Shown here: positions 1 to 7,950 of the stretch, piece after piece
Layout: every line of letters begins with the position of its first letter
How positions within the stretch are numbered: position 1 is the first letter of the stretch
From: Candidatus Obscuribacter phosphatis
GTDB taxonomy: Bacteria; Cyanobacteriota; Vampirovibrionia; Obscuribacterales; Obscuribacteraceae
Assembly: GCA_001899315.1 (NCBI GenBank)
Contig: MOYA01000001.1
Span: forward strand, 2,860,400 to 2,896,071
DNA length: 35,672 nucleotides
Reading direction: 5' to 3'
Notes under the pieces: model-generated
Databases searched by the model: none
What the model was told of the DNA's origin: nothing
Seen by the model: the letters and a program-made list of their open reading frames with translations, nothing else
Program-made: the position numbers and the translations under genes

Positions 1-57
1 GAGTGTTTGCTCCGGCTGATTTTGAGTCAGCTGCGTCTGCCATTTCGCCACTTCGGC
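1..57 (-). tRNA. tRNA-Leu(CAA), 3' part cut off by window edge
   Basis: Read on the minus strand, the sequence starts with a leucine-type acceptor 5' strand (GCCGAAG), a D-arm region with the GGCAGACGC signature, and an anticodon stem GCTGA/TCAGC enclosing the 7-base loop CTCAAAA. The loop gives anticodon CAA, which reads UUG. The 5' end falls at position 57. The window begins just after the anticodon stem, so the variable arm, T arm and acceptor 3' strand lie outside. The type is inferred from the anticodon and the leucine-like 5' half. Confidence 0.88.
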
Positions 58-69
58 TTGGATTGGTTT

Positions 70-99
70 ATTCTACACCAAGACCTACGAGACAAACAA
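70..99 (-). promoter_or_regulatory. Possible promoter of the tRNA-Leu gene
   Basis: On the minus strand, TAGAAT (75-70) follows TTGTTT (99-94) with an 18-bp spacer. The -10 box ends 12 bases before the tRNA 5' end, a typical distance for a short tRNA leader. The -35 box is weak, so this is tentative. Confidence 0.4.
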
Positions 100-100
100 A

Positions 101-874
101 ATGAAAACAAAAGCAAAGAGTGAAAAGGCGGGTTCAAGCCCCTCCCTAATGACATCCGGCGACTACATTTGCCTACTCAGCGGCTTCGGAAAATTCGGCG
201 GCGGCTCATACAATCCTAGCCAGGAGACCGTTGAGAGCTTTCCCGACATATTGATAACCCAAAGTGAAAACAAAGCCAACAGCACCAAAAGGCGCGCAAA
301 AGAAGTTCACATTGAGAAAATCGTTCTTGAAACAGTCGGCAAAACTGCCTGGAAAAACTTAAATAGCAGACTGAAAAAGTTGCCCGAGGACAAACCGGTA
401 GTACTTGTCATGACTGGTTTAGCCGAAGGAATCAAGGGCTTACACCTGGAACGCTTTGCCATGAATCTGCGCGACTATCGCATCAAAGACATGAGCGGCG
501 CCCAAATAGTCGACAAACCCATAATAAAGGATGCTCAAGACCTAATTAGAACCACTTTGCCTCTAGATAAGCTAAGCGAAAGTCTTGGCAAGAGTGGCAT
601 CCCCTGCCGAGTTTCCAATCATGCCGGTACTTTTATTTGCAACGAGCTTTACTTCAATGCCATGCACCACACGCAAGACATCAAAGCCGTGAAAGCCTGT
701 CTCTTTGTGCATATGCCCCTTGCCGAAGAGTTTGCCCAAGTCTGCAGTACATCTAAAAATAAGAAGCTTAAAGCTAGGGCTATGGCAGCAAACACACGCA
801 AAAAACAAATTGAACTTTTGCGCGATGCACTAGCTGAAGTAATCGAAGGCGTGGTCAAGACCAGCTCCAAGTAA
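101..874 (+). CDS. pcp: Pyroglutamyl-peptidase I-like cysteine peptidase (family C15)
   Basis: Predicted to remove N-terminal pyroglutamate from peptides in the cytoplasm. The 257-residue protein has the C15 opening (SGFGKFGGG, then NPSQETV, residues 27-44). The candidate catalytic triad is complete: Glu117 in LERFAMN, Cys180 in SNHAGTFICN and His204 in FVHMP. It is about 40 residues longer than typical family members (about 210-220) because of a basic N-terminal extension and a lysine-rich C-terminus with no signal peptide. The usual QAGGR segment before the Glu is replaced by LAEGIKG, so substrate preference may differ. It starts at an ATG with no strong ribosome site and is divergent from the tRNA. 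The last codons lie in a 12-bp tandem repeat that continues past the stop. Confidence 0.8.
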   Translation: MKTKAKSEKAGSSPSLMTSGDYICLLSGFGKFGGGSYNPSQETVESFPDILITQSENKANSTKRRAKEVHIEKIVLETVGKTAWKNLNSRLKKLPEDKPVVLVMTGLAEGIKGLHLERFAMNLRDYRIKDMSGAQIVDKPIIKDAQDLIRTTLPLDKLSESLGKSGIPCRVSNHAGTFICNELYFNAMHHTQDIKAVKACLFVHMPLAEEFAQVCSTSKNKKLKARAMAANTRKKQIELLRDALAEVIEGVVKTSSK

Positions 875-916
875 AGCTCCAAGACCATCTCCAAGACTAT
901 CTCCAAGAACATCTAA
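857..916 (+). repeat. 12-bp tandem repeat (5 units) spanning the pcp stop codon
   Basis: Five consecutive 12-bp units begin with AAGACCAGCTCC, followed by AAGTAAAGCTCC, which holds the TAA stop, and three further variants. The period is a multiple of three, so the pcp frame stays in register beyond the stop and meets a second TAA at the end of unit 5. Confidence 0.85.
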
Positions 917-978
917 GGAACTTGAAGTAAGCTTGCTGTATCATCACTAATCTGAGACTGTTTTCTGAGGAGAATGAA

Positions 979-1653
979 ATGTCGGCTTCACGCAAAAACA
1001 ATGGCTCTTTTCTCAAAAGACTCGCAGTACTCTCATTGCCGTCGCTTGTGCTGGTGCAAATGGCTTTGAGCATACCGGTTGCCGTAAAAGCCGATTGCGG
1101 TGATTGCCCAAAGAAAGCCGCCGACAAAGAAAGCAGACGAGAAGGCTTCAACCAACCCATGATTCTCGCAGGCATAAAGAGCATCAAAGTTGCAGTCGGT
1201 GAATTAGAAGACAGCCTCAAAGCACAGGGCGCTTCATCAGAAAATCTAATAGCCAAAATGAAAGAAGAGCTTAGCACCACCCATGCCACTATCGCCGAAG
1301 ACAGTGAAGGCTGCTGCAAAAGCAAGACCGGCAAGAACAGCGAGATTCCACCTATTCTCTATTTAAAAGTACGCTCGGTCAGTGACGATAAAAACAGTGT
1401 CTATTCTGTCGATCTTTCCCTGGTGGAAAAGACACGAGTCAGTCGCAACCACAAAGACATTATGGCGGCAGTTTGGCATAAAGACATAATTGGCAAAAGC
1501 AGCGGCAAGGTAGCTGACGATCTTGCCGAGCAAGTCACCGTTCTCATGAAAGATTTCAAGAAAGACTACTTGCTGGCTAACAGCGCCGATATCAGTCATC
1601 CTGAAATGCTCGATGAGCAAGGCAAGAAAAATCATCCTTTCAAAAAGAAATAG
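979..1653 (+). CDS. Secreted cysteine-containing protein, unknown function
   Basis: I do not recognise a named family. The 224-residue protein has a basic N-terminus and a hydrophobic core (residues about 13-37) ending VKA-DC, consistent with a Sec signal peptide. After the likely cleavage site come a CxxC (Cys40, Cys43) and a Cys-Cys pair (112-113), which could form disulfides or bind metal. A helical segment (about 65-110) precedes a beta-rich part with ILYLKVRSV and YSVDLSLVEK, and the C-terminus is lysine-rich. The order of elements resembles the next gene and they may be diverged paralogues. The ATG is preceded by GAGGAG at good spacing. The stop lies in a 15-bp tandem repeat. Confidence 0.75.
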   Translation: MSASRKNNGSFLKRLAVLSLPSLVLVQMALSIPVAVKADCGDCPKKAADKESRREGFNQPMILAGIKSIKVAVGELEDSLKAQGASSENLIAKMKEELSTTHATIAEDSEGCCKSKTGKNSEIPPILYLKVRSVSDDKNSVYSVDLSLVEKTRVSRNHKDIMAAVWHKDIIGKSSGKVADDLAEQVTVLMKDFKKDYLLANSADISHPEMLDEQGKKNHPFKKK

Positions 1654-1683
1654 GTCAAAAAGAAATAATTCAAAAACAAAGAA
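1639..1683 (+). repeat. 15-bp tandem repeat (3 units) duplicating a stop codon
   Basis: Units TTCAAAAAGAAATAG, GTCAAAAAGAAATAA and TTCAAAAACAAAGAA follow each other. The first holds the stop of the upstream gene and the second carries another in-frame stop. Confidence 0.85.
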
Positions 1684-1698
1684 GCCAAGTAAAAACTA

Positions 1699-2298
1699 AT
1701 GATATCGCCGACCAGACCAAAGAACACAATCATCGCTTTTACTGCGAGCCTTTTGACCTTGGGCTTAGCCTCGCCGCTGCAAGCCCAAATAAAAAAGGCT
1801 GAGCCGACCAAAGCTAAGATTTTCAAAGCCACCGATTTCAAAAGCTCTCTTTTGTCTTTATATAATCTGCCTCAGGTAAAGAAACACAATGGCAGAGTGG
1901 AATTGAAAGTTCTGGCTCGGATAGAGGACTTGAGCCTTTCAATCTATCACCTCGCCACAGGCTTTAAGACTAAAGAACTGGGCGATAAGAAAGAAAAGAT
2001 TGCTTCATTGTTTCAGCAGGCGCTCAACCAAGAGCACGTAAAGATAGTTGCTGACTCATCTAATAACCTTCTTGTCGTAATTGAAGAACGAGGCAAACTG
2101 CCGCAAAAGCTCATTGTCAGTGTCATTCTTTCTAAAAAAGTGGAGAGGAAAGATGCCTCACTCAATAAGTTTGTTTTTTGCTCTTTCGAAGAAACCGACG
2201 AAAAGAAACTGCTTAGCACCCTTGAAAAGATGGCGAACTCTCTTGGCCGGCAGTTTGCCATTGCCCATGCACGCGACGAAGTCAAGCCGAAACCTTAG
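1699..2298 (+). CDS. Secreted protein, unknown function, possible paralogue of the preceding gene
   Basis: The 199-residue product has a Sec signal peptide (hydrophobic 11-25, then SPLQAQ) and no recognised domain. A predicted helix-strand region (about 75-120, ending KIVADSSNN) and a following strand (LIVSVILSKKVERK) match the order, spacing and a few residues of the upstream protein (ATIAEDSEG and YSVDLSLVEKTRV). That suggests a shared fold after ancient duplication, although identity is low. It lies 45 bp downstream of that gene and overlaps the next by 32 bp, so the three are probably co-transcribed. The ribosome site is weak. Confidence 0.7.
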   Translation: MISPTRPKNTIIAFTASLLTLGLASPLQAQIKKAEPTKAKIFKATDFKSSLLSLYNLPQVKKHNGRVELKVLARIEDLSLSIYHLATGFKTKELGDKKEKIASLFQQALNQEHVKIVADSSNNLLVVIEERGKLPQKLIVSVILSKKVERKDASLNKFVFCSFEETDEKKLLSTLEKMANSLGRQFAIAHARDEVKPKP

Positions 2299-2761
2299 CT
2301 TTGTTCTTGCCTGGCTTTTGGCAAGCCAAGTTATGCAAGCCGCTTGGGCAGCTCAACCGACTGTGCAAGCACTTAGCAAGGGTAATCTAGACGTAGAGCC
2401 TTTGCTTTTGGACTCACCAAAGAGACAAAAGATTAGGCTTAGAGATGTTAGCCCTTCTTACTGGTATGCAGGCCGCTACTTTGTCGAGGCCGTGAACTGG
2501 CAGCAGCCGGTTCTAGATAGCCGCCTTCTGCCTGGAAATAAGCAAATTCTTGTCAGTACGCTGACAACGAATCGAACGGCGAACGGTTTTAAGCTTGCGC
2601 AATTTTCGCCTACAAGAAACAGCATTCTCACAAGTAGCCTGCTAAGAGAGAGAAAGGCAGTCTCATACTTCCGCCATTCACTAGAACTCGAAGGCGAGGA
2701 ACCGCTGCTACTTTCGCCGCCTTTGGAAAAAACACCTTACTGGCCTTATTCGCTCTATTAA
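2267..2761 (+). CDS. Small secreted protein, unknown function
   Basis: The open frame extends upstream, but the ATG at 2267 is preferred because it places a clean signal peptide at the N-terminus (SRNLSFVLAWLLASQVMQ, then AAWAA). This gives a 164-residue precursor that overlaps the previous gene by 32 bp in another frame, which fits translational coupling. The mature part is rich in aromatic and basic residues (SPSYWYAGRYFVEAVNW) and ends YWPYSLY. No known domain is recognised. It is the third exported orphan in a row, 54 bp ahead of glpK. Confidence 0.6.
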   Translation: MHATKSSRNLSFVLAWLLASQVMQAAWAAQPTVQALSKGNLDVEPLLLDSPKRQKIRLRDVSPSYWYAGRYFVEAVNWQQPVLDSRLLPGNKQILVSTLTTNRTANGFKLAQFSPTRNSILTSSLLRERKAVSYFRHSLELEGEEPLLLSPPLEKTPYWPYSLY

Positions 2762-2815
2762 GCAAAGCAATGTACTAAAATTAGACCGTTAAAGTAACTG
2801 AAGCGGTTAGAGAAA

Positions 2816-4282
2816 ATGGGAAAATACATACTCAGCATTGACCAGGGAACCACAAGTTGCCGGGCGATTGTTTTTGATAAAACCGGAAAAACACTCGGTA
2901 TCGGGCAGCTGGAATTTGAACAGATTTTTCCCAAGCCGAGTTGGGTAGAACACAACCCACAAGAAATATTAGATAAGCAAATTGAGTGTATTAGACAGGC
3001 AGTCAAGAATGCCGGTGTTGAGCCAGAAGAAATCGCCTGCGTTGGCGTGACAAACCAGAGAGAAACAACTGTGGTTTGGGAAAAGGATACAGGCAAGCCC
3101 ATTTACAACGCCATCGTTTGGCAATGCCGACGCACCAGTGAGTTTGCCGAAAGTTTGAAAGACAAGATGGATCTCTTTAGGTTGAAAACTGGGCTTGTTC
3201 CAGATGCCTATTTTTCTGGTCCAAAAATCAGATGGATTCTAGACAATGTGCCAGGGGCAAGAAAGAGAGCTGAAGCAGGAGAGCTGCTGTTTGGCACAAT
3301 TGATACCTGGCTAATCTGGAACCTAACCAAAGAAAAGACCCATGCCACCGAGGGCAGTAATGCTTCACGCACAATGCTCTTCAATATCAATACAATGGTT
3401 TGGGATGACGAACTTTTAGAAATCATAGGCGTACCGAAAGCAGTACTGCCGGCAGTACTACCATCTAATGCCGATTTTGGTCATACAATTAAAGAGCAAG
3501 TCGGCTTTGAAGCACCTATTTTAGGCAACCTCGGCGATCAACAAGCGGCCCTCTTTGGTCAATGCTGCTTTGAGGAAGGCATGGCTAAGTGTACTTATGG
3601 CACCGGCAGTTTTCTTTTAGCAAACATTGGCAACAAGCCGAGATTAGCAAAGGGACTGCTCACCACAGTGGGTTGGCAATTGGAAGGCGAGAAGCCGACC
3701 TATGCCTTCGAAGGTGCCATCTTTATTGCAGGCGCGGCAGTGCAGTGGCTGCGCGATGGTCTTGGCATAATCGAAAGCAGCGACGAAACTGAAAAGCTGG
3801 CCCGTTCTTTGCCAAGCAATGAAGGGGTCTATTTTGTACCGGCATTAGTTGGGCTCGGATCGCCTTGGTGGAATTCAGATGTACGTGGCACCATAGTTGG
3901 TATCACACGCGGCACCGGTCGCTCTCACTTTGTAAGAGCCACCCTAGAATCTATGGCTTATCAGGTGGCCGACGTCGCCCACGACATGCAAGAGAACGGC
4001 ATAGTCGTAAAAGAATTGCGGGTAGACGGTGGTGCCACCAAGAATACTTTCATGATGGAATTTCAAGCCGATGTCTTGGGAGTGCCGGTCACCCGCGCCA
4101 CCAATGTAGAAGCAACTGCCTGGGGTGCTGCCGCTCTTGCCGGTCTCAAGGCCGGTTTAATCAAAGATCTGGCTGAGCTTAACTCTGGCTGGCAGAAAGA
4201 CCTTAAGGTGGCACCGGCGAGCGATAGACAAAGCGAACTTGCCGGTTGGCGCAAAGCCTTAGAGGCAGCTTTTGCCTTTTAG
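2816..4282 (+). CDS. glpK: Glycerol kinase
   Basis: Phosphorylates glycerol to sn-glycerol 3-phosphate with ATP in the cytoplasm. At 488 residues it has the usual length for the FGGY kinase family. Visible landmarks are the phosphate-binding start (LSIDQGTTSCRAIVFD), the GlpK-typical VTNQRETTVVW and NAIVWQCRRT, the catalytic-base region NLGDQQAAL (Asp241 by position), the TYGTGSF loop, and the C-terminal FGGY segment with DGGATKN followed by FQADVLGVPV. No glpF or glpD is adjacent. It follows the three exported orphans by 54 bp and may share their transcript or have its own promoter. Confidence 0.97.
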   Translation: MGKYILSIDQGTTSCRAIVFDKTGKTLGIGQLEFEQIFPKPSWVEHNPQEILDKQIECIRQAVKNAGVEPEEIACVGVTNQRETTVVWEKDTGKPIYNAIVWQCRRTSEFAESLKDKMDLFRLKTGLVPDAYFSGPKIRWILDNVPGARKRAEAGELLFGTIDTWLIWNLTKEKTHATEGSNASRTMLFNINTMVWDDELLEIIGVPKAVLPAVLPSNADFGHTIKEQVGFEAPILGNLGDQQAALFGQCCFEEGMAKCTYGTGSFLLANIGNKPRLAKGLLTTVGWQLEGEKPTYAFEGAIFIAGAAVQWLRDGLGIIESSDETEKLARSLPSNEGVYFVPALVGLGSPWWNSDVRGTIVGITRGTGRSHFVRATLESMAYQVADVAHDMQENGIVVKELRVDGGATKNTFMMEFQADVLGVPVTRATNVEATAWGAAALAGLKAGLIKDLAELNSGWQKDLKVAPASDRQSELAGWRKALEAAFAF

Positions 4283-4317
4283 AAAAATATTTTTCTGCTT
4301 TCCTCCTAATTACTTCT

Positions 4318-4356
4318 TTTAACCGGTTGGGCTGATACGCACCCCAACCGGTTAAA
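4318..4356 (+). promoter_or_regulatory. Perfect 14-bp inverted repeat just upstream of a start codon
   Basis: TTTAACCGGTTGGG (4318-4331) and its exact reverse complement (4343-4356) flank an 11-base loop. The structure ends three bases before the ATG at 4360 and has no T-run on either side, so it is not a standard intrinsic terminator. Each arm contains the palindrome AACCGGTT. It could be a double operator, a start-site hairpin that controls translation, or the 3' end of the glpK mRNA. Confidence 0.7.
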
Positions 4357-4359
4357 TTA

Positions 4360-4683
4360 ATGAAAGCAGTAGCTTCTTATCAGAGTCAAAACATCCACCT
4401 CAGTGTCGAAAAGGACAAAGCAGTCGTCCTTCTCGGGCTTGTCAACAAGTTGAACAACTCGCAGATTACGCTCGACCATCCGGCTGAGCGCAAAGTGCTT
4501 TGGGATCTCGAATGTATGCTCGCTGGTGTAGTTGAAGAAGCAAGACAAACAGACTTTCACTCGCGCTTGCATAGAGCCAGAGAGGCAACCTGGCCGACCA
4601 GACGTCGCACCGCCCAAAACTTATCTAGAGAGAGCCTAGCGCCGGAAAGCTCTGTGGAAGACACTCTGGTTATCTCAGCCTGA
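4360..4683 (+). CDS. Small soluble protein, unknown function
   Basis: A 107-residue protein without signal peptide or membrane segment. The N-terminal half looks like a compact alpha/beta unit (NIHLSVEKDKAVVLLGLVNKL, then a helix over WDLECMLAGVVEEA). The C-terminal third is basic and probably disordered (REATWPTRRRTAQ). No family is recognised. The region before the ATG is occupied by a perfect inverted repeat, so no free ribosome site is visible and translation could depend on that hairpin. A strong terminator follows 36 bp after the stop. Confidence 0.65.
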   Translation: MKAVASYQSQNIHLSVEKDKAVVLLGLVNKLNNSQITLDHPAERKVLWDLECMLAGVVEEARQTDFHSRLHRAREATWPTRRRTAQNLSRESLAPESSVEDTLVISA

Positions 4684-4718
4684 ACAGGCTCAACCAAGCT
4701 TTTTATGCCGACCTGAAA

Positions 4719-4748
4719 CAGAAAGACCTCCGTAAGGAGGTCTTTCTG
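4719..4748. terminator. Bidirectional hairpin terminator
   Basis: A perfect 13-bp stem (CAGAAAGACCTCC with its reverse complement) closes a GTAA tetraloop. The TCTTT run lies within the 3' arm. It sits between the convergent genes ending at 4683 (+) and 4809 (-), so it can serve both. Confidence 0.85.
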
Positions 4749-4808
4749 CGTGTCTTCGTCAAGCGGGGGGAAACTCAATAAAACTTTCTATGACTGTAGT
4801 CGTCTACT

Positions 4809-6158
4809 CTATTTGCTTGCCGTATCAAGCAAGGCACGGGGCAAGCCTTCGGCGACGACTGTATTGAAAGACTCGACAGAAACGATGTCAAACTGGGCAC
4901 CTTCATCGCCAACCATTCTGAGATCCAGTTTTGCCAGTGCTTCAGTGCCATTTCTTTCGTTTCCTATTTGCAAGAAGTTGATTCTTACTTCATCGGGTCT
5001 GACCATCTTGGCTGTGGCTCGGCTGATTACAGCAATCAACTCGCCTTTATCACTGGGTTCACCATCACTAATTACTTCTATGAGTAATTTCTTTGTGGCT
5101 CCCTTACTCTGCTCACGCCTTTCAAAATAGTCATCTAGAATTTGAGACAGGGGTTTGGCCATATATGTTCCCCCGTTCGGAACATTTTTAGAAAAAATAT
5201 CTGGAACAACCGAAAACCCTACATTCTTGAAGATTTGAGAGTTGCTGGAGAAAAGAGCAACAGTGATGCCACTCTTGAAAACAGGAGAAATTTGCGCGGT
5301 GAAGCTAAGCAATTGATCTCGACACCACTGCCAACGGCTAACACCGCCGGGGCAATCGGTTTCGTTCATCGAACCTGACTTATCGATAACAATGGCAATC
5401 TCATAGTTAGACAAAAGACTAAGCTCTTGAGAACTGAGAACTTTGCCCACTATTGGAACTTTAGAGGCAGCAGCAGAAAGAGCGCTGCCAGCATTGCCTA
5501 AAGCCGTGCCGCCCGAGAGTTTGCCAGTGCCGCCCGAAGTGCTTGCTGACGCTGCGCCTGAAAGACTAGTCTTGCTTTTGCTGGTGAGACCTTTCAACAA
5601 ATTGACAGCCTGCGACTGCAGTTCAGGCGAACTTGAAAGCGCGCGCCCAAGCTGACCGACCGCTTGTAAGCCTCGCTTAAGCAAGAGGTCTTCCGAATTA
5701 CCACTACTACTACCAGAGCTATTTGTAGAACTATTTGTAGAACTGGTGGACAAATTGGTCGAACGAGGCGAGGGGCTTGAAGCTGAGGAAAAAACGCTAC
5801 GGTCGTCAAGTGAGAAGAGCCCACCTTCGCCGGTCGGACTAGAGGAAGGCTGGCGCCCCGGATAGGAATTTTGCGCAGACCCCAGCATAGAACCCTGCAT
5901 AGCCCCCTGCATAGATCCCTGAGAATTGCCCTGATAAACCGTGGAGCCGCTGTCAGGGCGGCTTAGGCGAGGCGTGGTTAGGGCACTCTGGCTGACTGAG
6001 CCAGTTAGTTTGAGATCATCAGTGCGTTTGAGACGAGTGGGCGCCACCGGCGGCATTTCATTGCCGGCCCAGACGGCTTGAGCACAGCCCAGAGCAAAGA
6101 AGGAAGCCAGGGCTCTTATCTCAGGCGAGAGTCTCTTGAATCGCTGACCCATATACAT
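4809..6158 (-). CDS. Secreted von Willebrand factor A-domain protein
   Basis: The start at 6158 (with another Met at 6152) is chosen because AGGG lies about 11 bases upstream and the N-terminus then reads as a signal peptide ending AQAVWAGN. The 449-residue precursor has a low-complexity Ser/Thr/Gly linker in its first half. This includes 12-bp-encoded repeats (QGSMQGAM type, DNA about 5885-5935) and TNSSTNSS. A C-terminal vWA domain follows, with MIDAS motif DKSGSM (Asp259, Ser261, Ser263), GGTYMAKPL for the Thr and ISDGEPSD for the second Asp. This predicts divalent-metal-dependent protein binding outside the cytoplasm. It is divergent from the next gene and ends at a shared terminator. Confidence 0.85.
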   Translation of the reverse strand: MYMGQRFKRLSPEIRALASFFALGCAQAVWAGNEMPPVAPTRLKRTDDLKLTGSVSQSALTTPRLSRPDSGSTVYQGNSQGSMQGAMQGSMLGSAQNSYPGRQPSSSPTGEGGLFSLDDRSVFSSASSPSPRSTNLSTSSTNSSTNSSGSSSGNSEDLLLKRGLQAVGQLGRALSSSPELQSQAVNLLKGLTSKSKTSLSGAASASTSGGTGKLSGGTALGNAGSALSAAASKVPIVGKVLSSQELSLLSNYEIAIVIDKSGSMNETDCPGGVSRWQWCRDQLLSFTAQISPVFKSGITVALFSSNSQIFKNVGFSVVPDIFSKNVPNGGTYMAKPLSQILDDYFERREQSKGATKKLLIEVISDGEPSDKGELIAVISRATAKMVRPDEVRINFLQIGNERNGTEALAKLDLRMVGDEGAQFDIVSVESFNTVVAEGLPRALLDTASK

Positions 6159-6308
6159 ATTTATAGCCCTCGCCCTTTGACTGAATCTTATGAATATACA
6201 GCCTGAAGGAAAGTTCCATGTTTTAAAGTGGTCAGTTATGGTAATTTCTTGGTGGTGCTTGAAAATCACCCCAAAATCTAACGGGAAGCACCTGTGACTG
6301 CATATAAG

Positions 6309-6355
6309 TTTGAGATTTGAGATTTAAATTTTGAGATTTGAGATTTGAGGTTTGA
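6309..6355 (+). repeat. Short tandem repeat TTTGAGA upstream of a secreted-protein gene
   Basis: Two pairs of TTTGAGA units flank an AT-rich spacer, and a degenerate fifth unit (TTTGAGG) provides the GAGG ribosome site for the GTG at 6357. It lies in the roughly 200-bp region between divergent genes, where I see no other clear signal. Confidence 0.7.
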
Positions 6356-6356
6356 A

Positions 6357-6893
6357 GTGAATCGTAAGCGACCAATCATCATTATGTCGGCTGTTTTTTC
6401 CGCTTTTCTGACATCTTCATTGATGCAAAACCCTGCTCTCGCTCAAGGCGAACAGCTTGAATTGAAGGGCTATAAAGACAACGATCCGAGCAAACAAGAA
6501 AAGCAAGCAGCCAAGGCAGCCCAGCCTAGCGATGCAGTTCCGGTTCGTCCCCTTTTAGATAACGGTCAATATGTTCCGCCCGATGGCGTCATTGACGGCT
6601 CCAATCTCAAACAGTTTCTCAATTCCGGTCCGGTTATCGATCCCCGCGCCATGGAAGAAGCCTCGATACAGGCTGACAATATGATGCAGATGCCGGCCGA
6701 AGCACCAAACGGCCGCAAACCAAAGAAAAGAAAAGGCTTCTTTGGAGCCATCTCTAGAGGTTGGGAAAACACCTGCAATGCTATTGGTTTTCCAGTGGGC
6801 AAGAACGACGACATCGGAGTGGACGCCAGTCTCTCATCAGACCTGCCTCAAGAAGTGCGCGACGCATACGGCGCCTACAATCCAAACAAGTAG
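6357..6893 (+). CDS. Secreted protein, unknown function
   Basis: The GTG at 6357 is preferred over an upstream TTG (6345) because GAGG lies six bases before it. The 178-residue product has a signal peptide (PIIIMSAVFSAFLTSSLMQ, then NPALAQ). The mature region is Pro/Asn/Gly-rich: DNGQYVPPDGVIDGSNLKQF, a basic stretch GRKPKKRKGFFGAISRGW near residue 130, and a polar tail. No family is recognised; it could be a cell-envelope-associated protein. Its stop codon directly abuts the stop of the convergent TPR gene with no base between. Confidence 0.7.
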   Translation: MNRKRPIIIMSAVFSAFLTSSLMQNPALAQGEQLELKGYKDNDPSKQEKQAAKAAQPSDAVPVRPLLDNGQYVPPDGVIDGSNLKQFLNSGPVIDPRAMEEASIQADNMMQMPAEAPNGRKPKKRKGFFGAISRGWENTCNAIGFPVGKNDDIGVDASLSSDLPQEVRDAYGAYNPNK

Positions 6894-7787
6894 TTATTTG
6901 TTGTAGCAACGGTCGAATTCGCTCAAGGCTTTTTTAGCCTTAGCCAATGACTTAGTATCGCCTTCTTGGGTAAAGAAATGACAGGCATCGCTGAGCACTT
7001 GCCTATAATTGAGGTTTGCTTCAAGTGACCACAAATACTCTTTCTTAACAGCCGCTTTATCACCCAAAGCTTTAAAAGAATCGATGCGCAGCATAATGGC
7101 TTTGCGACGACTGTTGTAATGAGTGACCGTGACAATCTTCAAGACCTTCTCTGTATCTTCAAGAACACCTTTATACTCTTTCTGCTTGTAGCGAAGGGAG
7201 GCGCGAGTGACAAGCAGGTCAATCCAAGTAGGATACCGTTTCAAGCCATCACTCATTGTCGCTTCGGCATCTTTAAGCAAGCCAAGACGTTCTGCCACTT
7301 TCGCTTTCAATAAATAGCTATTGGGCTCTACTTTCAATAATTGATTGGCAGTAGTTGCCACCTGATAAGATTCTTGCAGCGAGCCTTCATCAAGCAAAAG
7401 CTCAGACAAAATCATTTGGGCATAGCCATCATTAGGTGAGAGCGCCACAGCCTTTCTAATAGCTAGCAGCGCTTCCTTGCGCCTATTTAAGTCTTGCAGC
7501 CAAGACGCCTTGGTACGATAAAACGACGCCTCATCAGGCGCCAAACTAATTGCTTTATTTATAGAAGCCAGCGCTTGCTCTGAGCCATCAAAACTATTCT
7601 CCCAAGCTGACTGAGCTTGCTTGGCCAAATTCTGAGCTTGGCTTGATGGTTTGGCTTGCAGACTGCTAAAAAACTGCAAAGACAAAAAAGAAACAAGCAC
7701 AATAACTGAAATTAGATCCAGCCTAGCGCTCCTAGAACAAAGTCTGGCAAGCGAAAATAATGCAGATATAGATTGCACTAAAGACAA
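6894..7787 (-). CDS. Membrane-anchored or exported TPR-repeat protein
   Basis: The 297-residue product starts at a TTG with GGAG seven bases upstream. A hydrophobic segment at about 25-44 (ISVIVLVSFLSLQFF) acts as signal or anchor. The rest consists of helical TPR-like repeats, for example ALASINKAISLAPDEASFYRTKA, with the matching pattern EALLAIRKAVALSPNDGYAQ next to it, then further degenerate copies to about residue 230. TPR arrays mediate protein-protein contacts; no catalytic domain is visible. It ends back-to-back with the convergent gene. Confidence 0.85.
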   Translation of the reverse strand: MSLVQSISALFSLARLCSRSARLDLISVIVLVSFLSLQFFSSLQAKPSSQAQNLAKQAQSAWENSFDGSEQALASINKAISLAPDEASFYRTKASWLQDLNRRKEALLAIRKAVALSPNDGYAQMILSELLLDEGSLQESYQVATTANQLLKVEPNSYLLKAKVAERLGLLKDAEATMSDGLKRYPTWIDLLVTRASLRYKQKEYKGVLEDTEKVLKIVTVTHYNSRRKAIMLRIDSFKALGDKAAVKKEYLWSLEANLNYRQVLSDACHFFTQEGDTKSLAKAKKALSEFDRCYNK

Positions 7788-7851
7788 GGCAAAACTCCGC
7801 CGAGCTACAACACCAGTCTAGCATCTAAGGAACTGCCGCCTTGGGCTTAGT

Positions 7852-7950
7852 TTAGTCTACATCGCCACTGATGAAAGTAACGGTTCTGACCACGCCGAGA
7901 ATCGCCGCTGTAGGCACGAGCAACATGGGCACAATAGTCCAGAATTCCAT
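7852..7950 (-). CDS. 32-residue single-pass membrane micro-protein
   Basis: An ATG at 7950 is preceded by AAAGAGGT, six bases upstream, which is a good ribosome site. The frame encodes MEFWTIVPMLLVPTAAILG and a short polar tail ending SGDVD: one hydrophobic helix of about 18 residues. A longer frame (TTG at 8047, signal-peptide-like start) overlaps in a different phase but has no ribosome site. I prefer the short one; it might even be translated after the longer one. Function unknown. Confidence 0.5.
   Translation of the reverse strand: MEFWTIVPMLLVPTAAILGVVRTVTFISGDVD

Noticed and set aside
4318-4356. Intrinsic terminator for glpK
   Set aside because: The stem is perfect but no T-run follows on either strand, and it ends three bases before the next start codon. 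Listed as a regulatory dyad instead.
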